Source: Anaerolineae bacterium (lineage in GTDB: Bacteria > Chloroflexota > Anaerolineae > Aggregatilineales > UBA3940). Taken from it: a stretch of 10,939 nt of DNA. Under the pieces are notes generated by a model. The model saw only the letters and a list, made by a program, of their open reading frames with translations, did not search any database and had not been told where the DNA came from. The position numbers and the translations under genes were made by a program. Below, one piece after another: positions 6,105 to 10,939 of this stretch (position 1 is the first letter of the stretch; each line of letters opens with the position of its first letter). The DNA lies in the NCBI GenBank assembly GCA_020852775.1, contig JADZAD010000082.1:1-10939 (forward strand), written 5' to 3'.

Positions 6105-7252
6105 ACGGGCAGCAGCCACGCATCCTGCTGGTTGATCTGGCGGCCCGTTTTGGCGGCGCGACGGCGCGGGCATTGAACCTGCTCGCCGCCCTTCCACCAG
6201 GCCAGGGCGCGATCGCCGGGCTGGAAGGTGGCCCCGCAGTTGCCACTGCGCGGGCGCACGGGCTGGAAGCCTATGCAGTGGGCCGCTCCAAGAGCGACCC
6301 ACGTATCGTGTCCCGGCTGCGCCGCCTGCTGCATGTACACCACTTCACGGTAATGGATACCGTCAACCCGCAATCCAAGTTGTGGGGCAGCCTCGCGGTG
6401 ATGGGCACGGACGTCGCGCTCGTTTCTACACTCAATAGCTGGTACGAAGCGGAACACGAGGGCCGCCTGAAAGGGCGGTTCTATCAGGCGCTTGAGCGGG
6501 CCAGCCACCGGCGTACCAATATGTTCATCACTGTCGCGCCGGATATCCAGCGCCAGTTGATCCGGGCCGGAGTAGAAGAAGATGCCGCCGCGCTCATCCT
6601 GAACGCGATCGCTATCGACCGCTCGCTGCTCCAGCCAGACGGGCGTGACCACCTGCTCAGGGAGTTCAAACTGCCAGCAGATGCGATAATAAGCTGTGCG
6701 GTGGGCAGGCTGGTCGAAGCAAAGGGGTTTCCGCACCTGATCAACAGTATGCGGTTAGCAGGGCAGGAACGTGGCGATCTCCGCTGCCTGATTGTCGGTG
6801 AGGGACACCTGCGCACGGCACTCGAAGAGCAGATCGCCGGAGCCGGGCTGCAGGGCCGGGTGATCCTGGCCGGCTTCCGGCAGCATGACGACGTGCTGCG
6901 AATCGTCAATGCCTGTGACCTGTTCCTGATGCCATCCGTCACCGAGGGGACGCCTATCGGCTTGCTTGAAGCGATGGCGCTGGGGAAGCCGATCATCGCC
7001 AGCCGGGTCGGAGGCATTCCGGCAGTGGTCACCGATGGCGGGGAGGCATTGCTGATTGAGCCGGGCGATGAGGCCGGCCTGGCACAGGCAATCCTCAGGC
7101 TCGCCGCTGACAGCACCCTTGCACGCCGCCTGGGCAGCGCAGCGGAACAGCGCGCACGGCAGGACTTCGCGCTTGAGGTACAGGTACAGGCAACACTTGA
7201 CGTATACCGGAAGGCCCTTCAGCGACGTGAGGCATCACGAGGAGATAAGTGA
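6101..7252 (+). CDS. GT4-family glycosyltransferase
   Basis: A 383-residue GT-B enzyme. The N-terminal acceptor domain starts ILLVDLAARFGGATARALNL, with the glycine-rich loop near residues 18-20. The C-terminal donor domain has GRLVEAKGF (202-210), LIVGEGHL (230-237) and EGTPIGLLEAMALGKPIIAS (282-301), which holds the EX7E pair E282/E290, then VGGIPAVV. It should be a retaining transferase using a nucleotide-sugar and acting on the cytosolic face of the membrane. It lacks membrane helices. Its ATG overlaps the GT2 stop (ATGA, 6101-6104), so translation of the two is likely coupled, pointing to consecutive steps in one glycan. Donor and acceptor cannot be inferred from the sequence. Confidence 0.93.
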   Translation: MNGQQPRILLVDLAARFGGATARALNLLAALPPGQGAIAGLEGGPAVATARAHGLEAYAVGRSKSDPRIVSRLRRLLHVHHFTVMDTVNPQSKLWGSLAVMGTDVALVSTLNSWYEAEHEGRLKGRFYQALERASHRRTNMFITVAPDIQRQLIRAGVEEDAAALILNAIAIDRSLLQPDGRDHLLREFKLPADAIISCAVGRLVEAKGFPHLINSMRLAGQERGDLRCLIVGEGHLRTALEEQIAGAGLQGRVILAGFRQHDDVLRIVNACDLFLMPSVTEGTPIGLLEAMALGKPIIASRVGGIPAVVTDGGEALLIEPGDEAGLAQAILRLAADSTLARRLGSAAEQRARQDFALEVQVQATLDVYRKALQRREASRGDK

Positions 7253-7259
7253 CACGGTG

Positions 7260-8276
7260 ATGTATCTGAGCCCGGTGTTATACTCGACCACTCATCCCTT
7301 TGTCTGGAACCGGCTGACCGTGCTGGCGTATCACCGGATCGCCGATGTGCACGACCCGGCTTTCGAGACGTTCAGGCCTAACGTCAGTGCGACCCCTGCG
7401 GATTTTGCGCGGCAGATGGAGTTCGTTGCCCGGCACTTCAACATCGTCTCAGTGGATGACGTGGTTGCTTTTATCCGGGATGGACGCCGGCTGCCCCACC
7501 ACGCGCTGCTCGTGACCTTCGATGACGGCTACCTCGACAACTATGAGCAGGCCTTCCCGGTGCTCAACCGGATGGGTATTCCTGCCGTGTTCTTTCTGAC
7601 TACCGGGTTTCTGGACAGGCAGGTGTCGTTCTACTGGGACATGGTAGCGTACTGCTTCCACCATACACGCCTCACACACGCGGACCTTCCCCTGCTCGGC
7701 TGGCGCGAGTGGACGACTGATGATGAGAAGGACTTCGTCCTCGAGGACTGGTTCTCGGTGATCAAGTCGCTGCCTGAGCACGAGAAACAGGCCTGCGCCG
7801 CGCGTGTCCCGGACATGCTTGAGGTCAACTTCCCGAAAGACGCGCTGGCGAACCTGCCCATGACATGGGATCAGGTGCGCGAGATGGCACGGGCGGGGAT
7901 GACATTCGGCGGACACACGGTGAACCACCCGATCCTGACCCGAATCCCGCTGGAAGAAGCGCAGAACGAGATCATCGAGTCACGCCGCCGGGTCGAGCAG
8001 GAAACCGGCGCAGACGCAACAGTCTTTGCCTACACTAACGGGCTTCGTAGCGATTTCAACGCTGACCTGCAGCGATTTCTCACTGAGCAGGGCTTCCAGG
8101 CGGCCTTCACACTGATGACAGGCCCGGCCTATCCACGCGAAGTGCTGGCGGAGCCGATGGCAATCCGCCGCATCTTCCTCGGCTGGCACGACACGTTCCA
8201 CCGCTTTCGGGTGAAGCTCACGCCTGTGCCGCGCATGCTGGGGCAGAACCGCCGCTTCCTGCGTTCACTGACCTGA
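7260..8276 (+). CDS. Polysaccharide deacetylase (CE4/NodB-like)
   Basis: A 338-residue carbohydrate esterase of the NodB fold. Seen: an LAYHRI start strand (22-27), TFDDG (86-90; catalytic base and metal Asp D88/D89), a helical insertion of about 80 residues (125-205), FGGHTVNH (216-223; metal ligands H219 and H223) and FAYTNG (256-261), where related proteins usually have FAYPNG or FAYPYG. The family removes N- or O-acetyl groups from glycans with a divalent metal. No signal peptide is evident, so a cytosolic or membrane-associated role on a lipid-linked intermediate is possible. The open frame runs upstream into the preceding GT4 gene, but homology begins only near the chosen ATG at 7260; GTG 7257 directly before it is an alternative. 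GAGGAG at 7239-7244 is the likely ribosome site, although its spacing (15 nt, or 12 nt for GTG) is long. It begins 7 bp after the GT4 stop. Confidence 0.9.
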   Translation: MYLSPVLYSTTHPFVWNRLTVLAYHRIADVHDPAFETFRPNVSATPADFARQMEFVARHFNIVSVDDVVAFIRDGRRLPHHALLVTFDDGYLDNYEQAFPVLNRMGIPAVFFLTTGFLDRQVSFYWDMVAYCFHHTRLTHADLPLLGWREWTTDDEKDFVLEDWFSVIKSLPEHEKQACAARVPDMLEVNFPKDALANLPMTWDQVREMARAGMTFGGHTVNHPILTRIPLEEAQNEIIESRRRVEQETGADATVFAYTNGLRSDFNADLQRFLTEQGFQAAFTLMTGPAYPREVLAEPMAIRRIFLGWHDTFHRFRVKLTPVPRMLGQNRRFLRSLT

Positions 8277-8284
8277 TCACAACT

Positions 8285-9517
8285 TCAGCGCCCACTCGCC
8301 AGCAGACGTTCATAGGCTTCTCTGATCTGCCCGGCGATGCTTGACCAGGCGAAGCGCGTCTCAGAGAGGTGGTGGGCATACTCACCCATCTGGTGTGCGC
8401 GGGTTGGGTCGGCCAGCACCTGCTCGATCGCCGCGGCCAGTTCCACCGGGTTCTCCGGTTCCACCAGCAGGCCACTTCTTCCTTCCTCAACCACGTCCGG
8501 CAAACCACCCACTCTCGTCGCGATCACAGGCCGGGCAAAGGCGTAGGCAACCTGCAGCGATCCACTCTGCGTGGCACTGCGATACGGGTAGACAACGACC
8601 GCCGAGAGCCCCATGATCGCCGCGACTTCTTCAACCGGGATGTAGCGCGAATCAAAGACCACTCGCGCCGTGATGCCCAGCGTACCGGTCATCTGATGCA
8701 GTTCATCCATGTCGATGAACTTCGTCGGATACCCTGCCACCAGCAGCCGCGCTCCGGAGGCTGGATCAAGCCGGGCGAAAGCCTGCAATAGATCGGGCAG
8801 TCCTTTGCTGGCGGTCAGATTGCCGAAGAAGAGCACCACCGGTACCCCGGCTGGGATACCGTATCGCTCCCGCAGGTCAACCGACACTGCCCCGGCTTTA
8901 GCTTCCTGCACAAACAGCCCTTCGTTACCGTGCGGAATAATCGCTGTACGCTCAGGCGGATACGGGTAAAGCTCCATGAAACGCGCGCGGTTGCTCTCCG
9001 CGTGGAAGAACAGAAACGCGAAATTGCCGTAGACGCCGGTATAGAACCGGCTGATCACCGCTCCCCACACCCCCTGCTCCCGCGACTCGAACTCGTGGCA
9101 GACCTGCGTCAGACACAGTCCACGCGCCCGCATATAGGCCAGGAAGATGCCCTCAAAGGGAAATTCGATCTTGCCGAACTGGATGATATCCGGGCGCTCA
9201 CGCAGCAGATAGCCAGTCAACCGGAGCCATTCGCGCACCAGCCGCAGCGCACGGATGCCGCGCTGTACTAACCGCGTGAGGCGGTACGCCAGCTTCGCCA
9301 GCGTGCCGTGTACATCCGTGCGTCCTCCGGCGCTGTAAAGCGTCCAGAGCCGGAGCATGGGGACAGCCTTGAACCGGTGAGGCAGATGAGCCAGTTCGTA
9401 ATCTGTGGCCGTCACCAGCGAGACCTCAAGGCCTGCCCCGGCCAGTGCATCAGCGAGCTGGTAAGCATAATGGATCATTCCGCCGGTGCTGCGGGGTTCA
9501 ACGATACAGACGCGCAT
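8285..9517 (-). CDS. GT4-like glycosyltransferase, variant lacking EX7E
   Basis: A 410-residue GT-B enzyme. The N-terminal domain starts MRVCIVEPRSTGGMIHYAYQ with the glycine loop GGM at 12-14. The C-terminal domain has LFFGNLTASKGLPDLL (229-244), LLVAGYP (258-264) and SATQSGSLQVAYAFARPVIA (314-333) followed by VGGLPDVVEEGRSGLLV. At the positions of the usual EX7E glutamates there are A315 and V323; the TQSG...AYAF form is one I recognise from a subset of GT4-like enzymes, so this looks like a subfamily trait and not decay. The protein is otherwise full length and well conserved. It is second in a two-gene minus-strand unit: its ATG (9515-9517) overlaps the stop of the upstream GT4 by one base (TGATG). 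Its 3' end faces the deacetylase gene with only 8 bp between. Substrates are unknown. Confidence 0.9.
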   Translation of the reverse strand: MRVCIVEPRSTGGMIHYAYQLADALAGAGLEVSLVTATDYELAHLPHRFKAVPMLRLWTLYSAGGRTDVHGTLAKLAYRLTRLVQRGIRALRLVREWLRLTGYLLRERPDIIQFGKIEFPFEGIFLAYMRARGLCLTQVCHEFESREQGVWGAVISRFYTGVYGNFAFLFFHAESNRARFMELYPYPPERTAIIPHGNEGLFVQEAKAGAVSVDLRERYGIPAGVPVVLFFGNLTASKGLPDLLQAFARLDPASGARLLVAGYPTKFIDMDELHQMTGTLGITARVVFDSRYIPVEEVAAIMGLSAVVVYPYRSATQSGSLQVAYAFARPVIATRVGGLPDVVEEGRSGLLVEPENPVELAAAIEQVLADPTRAHQMGEYAHHLSETRFAWSSIAGQIREAYERLLASGR

Positions 9518-10674
9518 CAGCGTTTCGCCCTTTCCGCAATCAGGGTTTCGTAAAGCTCCCCAAGCTGTGCGACCTGCTGCTGGATGCTGAACTTCTCTTC
9601 GACTACCCGTTTCCCGGCCTCACCCAGCCGCCGTGCATACAGCGGATCCTGAAGCAGGCGGATACAGGCTTCCGCCAGCGCGTCTGGCTCCGCAGGAGGC
9701 AGCAGCACTCCGTTAATGCCATCCTCGATCATCTCGGGTACACCGCCCACCGCGCTGGCGATGATCGGGCGTGAGGCCGCCATTGCCTCCGCGAGCACCG
9801 TCGGAAGGGCCTCACCCATTGTCGGGAGCACAAACGCATCGCAGGCCGACATCACCGCTGGTATATCCCGGCGCGTCCCGGCGAAAACAACCCGATCCGC
9901 AACCCCGGCCTGCTCTGCCACATCACGCAGGATGGCGTCATGATCGCCGCCACCAACGATCAGATAGCGTGCCTCCGGTACAGCCCTGAGAATAGTTGGC
10001 ATCGCCTGAATCAGATATTGGATGCCTTTCTGAGGCCGCAGAACAGCCACAGTCAGCAGGAGCGGCGCATCAGGCGGAATACTCAGCGCAGCGCGGACAG
10101 CGCCACGCTCCGAACCGTCCAGCGCCCGGTAGGGGGAGAGATCGATGCCGTTATACAGGGTGATAACTTTGCGGGGTGGCAGTTTGCCCATATCAATATG
10201 GTGCAGACGTGTCGGCTCTGAAACAGCGATCACCCGCTGGAAGAAATAGCGCAGCACCCCCCACATCACCCAGTGCCGCCAGAGCGAACGCGCCCCCCAG
10301 AGCGGATCATATAGGTTGTGCAGCGTCGTCACCACCGGGATACGCAGCCAGGCAGCCGCTAACCCGCCCAGTACATTGGCGAATTCCAACTGGGTGTGCA
10401 GCAGATCGATCTTTTCCTGTTTCAGGTAGGCGACTACCCGGGGAAGATTGCTCAGGTCACGCAGATGGTGTACCGGGAGGAAATCAACCCGGACGCCCAG
10501 CTTCCTGATGTCTTCCGCCAGTGGGTTCCCGTCCTTCGTCTGCAGCGTACAGACACGCACATCGAAGTGCGTCCGATCCATATACTGGAGGATAGGCACC
10601 AGCAGGCGTTCTGCACCACCCATGCCAAGCCCGTCAATCAGATACAACACTCGCCTCGGTTGTGCTTGGGCCAC
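9517..10674 (-). CDS. GT4-family glycosyltransferase
   Basis: A 385-residue GT-B enzyme with all the usual marks: VLYLIDGLGMGGAERLL (9-25) with the N-terminal glycine loop, LYNGID (173-178), AVLRPQKGIQYLI (210-222), LIVGGGDHD (238-246) and GEALPTVLAEAMAASRPIIA (287-306) holding the EX7E pair E288/E296, followed by VGGVPEMIEDGINGVLLPP. It is expected to be a soluble or peripherally membrane-bound retaining glycosyltransferase adding a sugar to a lipid-linked glycan. The start is GTG at 10674, chosen because a strong AGGGAGG ribosome site (plus-strand 10680-10686) lies 5 nt upstream. It is the first gene of the two-gene unit with the GT4 variant and is translationally coupled to it. The exact sugar cannot be inferred. 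Confidence 0.94.
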   Translation of the reverse strand: MAQAQPRRVLYLIDGLGMGGAERLLVPILQYMDRTHFDVRVCTLQTKDGNPLAEDIRKLGVRVDFLPVHHLRDLSNLPRVVAYLKQEKIDLLHTQLEFANVLGGLAAAWLRIPVVTTLHNLYDPLWGARSLWRHWVMWGVLRYFFQRVIAVSEPTRLHHIDMGKLPPRKVITLYNGIDLSPYRALDGSERGAVRAALSIPPDAPLLLTVAVLRPQKGIQYLIQAMPTILRAVPEARYLIVGGGDHDAILRDVAEQAGVADRVVFAGTRRDIPAVMSACDAFVLPTMGEALPTVLAEAMAASRPIIASAVGGVPEMIEDGINGVLLPPAEPDALAEACIRLLQDPLYARRLGEAGKRVVEEKFSIQQQVAQLGELYETLIAERAKR

Positions 10675-10798
10675 ACAGACCTCCCTGCGGCGATAACCCG
10701 TAGAGTAGTATCAGATTATCTGTCTGCTGAGTAAGTATAATGCAGATGGGCGGATAGCAGGATGGGACATTACGCACAGGCGCAGCCCGGTTATGTAC
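10675..10798. other. Short intergenic region before the GT4 pair
   Basis: 124 bp with no gene. It carries the ribosome site of the GT4 gene. Minus-strand -10-like sequences TATACT (10734-10739) and GATAAT (10715-10720) are present, but neither has a recognisable -35 at proper spacing, so no promoter is called. I see no intrinsic terminator for the gene that ends at 10799. Confidence 0.5.
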
Positions 10799-10939
10799 TC
10801 ATGGGTTCTGCACGACGATCTCACCAATCAGATAGCGTCCCTGCACATCACGGCCTGCGATGGCAAGGTTCAGGGCGCTGGCACGGGTCACCGGGTTGAC
10901 AAACGCCACACGCACGTCATAGACGCCGGGCTGGAGCCC
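10799..10939 (-). CDS. C-terminal fragment, possible tail domain of a membrane glycosyltransferase (cut by window edge)
   Basis: The last 46 codons and TGA stop of a gene that begins beyond the window. The peptide starts GLQPGVYDVRVAFVNPVTRA and ends YLIGEIVVQNP. The LxPGxYxVRV-x-NPxT pattern, strand-rich and without a membrane segment, resembles the C-terminal beta-sandwich tail found on some polytopic GT39-like (dolichyl-phosphate-mannose mannosyltransferase type) proteins in Chloroflexota, and a GT39-like enzyme would suit the locus. With so little sequence, any secreted or membrane protein with a beta-sandwich end is possible. The reading frame is clear: it is open to the window edge and its codon use matches the neighbours. 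Confidence 0.65.
   Translation of the reverse strand, partial: GLQPGVYDVRVAFVNPVTRASALNLAIAGRDVQGRYLIGEIVVQNP

Noticed and set aside
7056..7259. Upstream extension of the deacetylase frame to an ATG at 7056
   Set aside because: It would overlap the GT4 gene by about 200 bp, and the extra residues look like shadow translation; the ATG at 7260 after the GT4 stop suits the family.

Overview
The window is GC-rich, densely packed bacterial DNA from an exopolysaccharide or surface-glycan locus with its own signalling genes. Several traits would fit a Chloroflexota (Anaerolineae-like) genome: the cytosolic FHA-GAF-GAF-PAS histidine kinase beside thymidylate kinase, the response regulator fused to a sugar transferase, and a C-terminal tail resembling those of membrane glycosyltransferases in that phylum. 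This assignment is an inference from gene style, not from a marker gene.

Layout: (1) Positions 1-4562, minus strand, apparently one operon read right to left. It holds a four-helix membrane protein with a degenerate GGDEF domain, a response-regulator receiver fused to a monotopic phosphoglycosyl transferase (the enzyme class that starts glycan assembly on polyprenyl phosphate), a large FHA/GAF/GAF/PAS histidine kinase, and the first 29 codons of thymidylate kinase, cut by the window edge. (2) Positions 4563-4910, a 348-bp divergent regulatory region with nested inverted repeats, one good plus-strand promoter candidate and leader hairpins. (3) Positions 4911-8276, plus strand: a membrane family-2 glycosyltransferase, a GT4 glycosyltransferase (ATGA overlap) and a polysaccharide deacetylase. 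(4) Positions 8285-10674, minus strand: two GT4 glycosyltransferases with a 1-nt stop/start overlap, converging on the deacetylase with only 8 bp between. (5) Positions 10799-10939, minus strand: the last 46 residues of a protein that runs off the window.

How the genes may work together (inference): the kinase senses a cytosolic cue and, through its FHA domain, possibly a phosphothreonine protein. It would phosphorylate the receiver that is covalently attached to the initiating sugar transferase. Glycan synthesis would then be gated at its first membrane step by phosphorylation of the enzyme itself, not through transcription. The transferase would load a sugar phosphate on the lipid carrier, the GT2/GT4 enzymes would extend the chain, and the deacetylase would trim N- or O-acetyl groups. 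No flippase, polymerase or exporter gene is visible here. The receiver-phosphoglycosyl transferase fusion beside its probable kinase is the most unusual element of the window.
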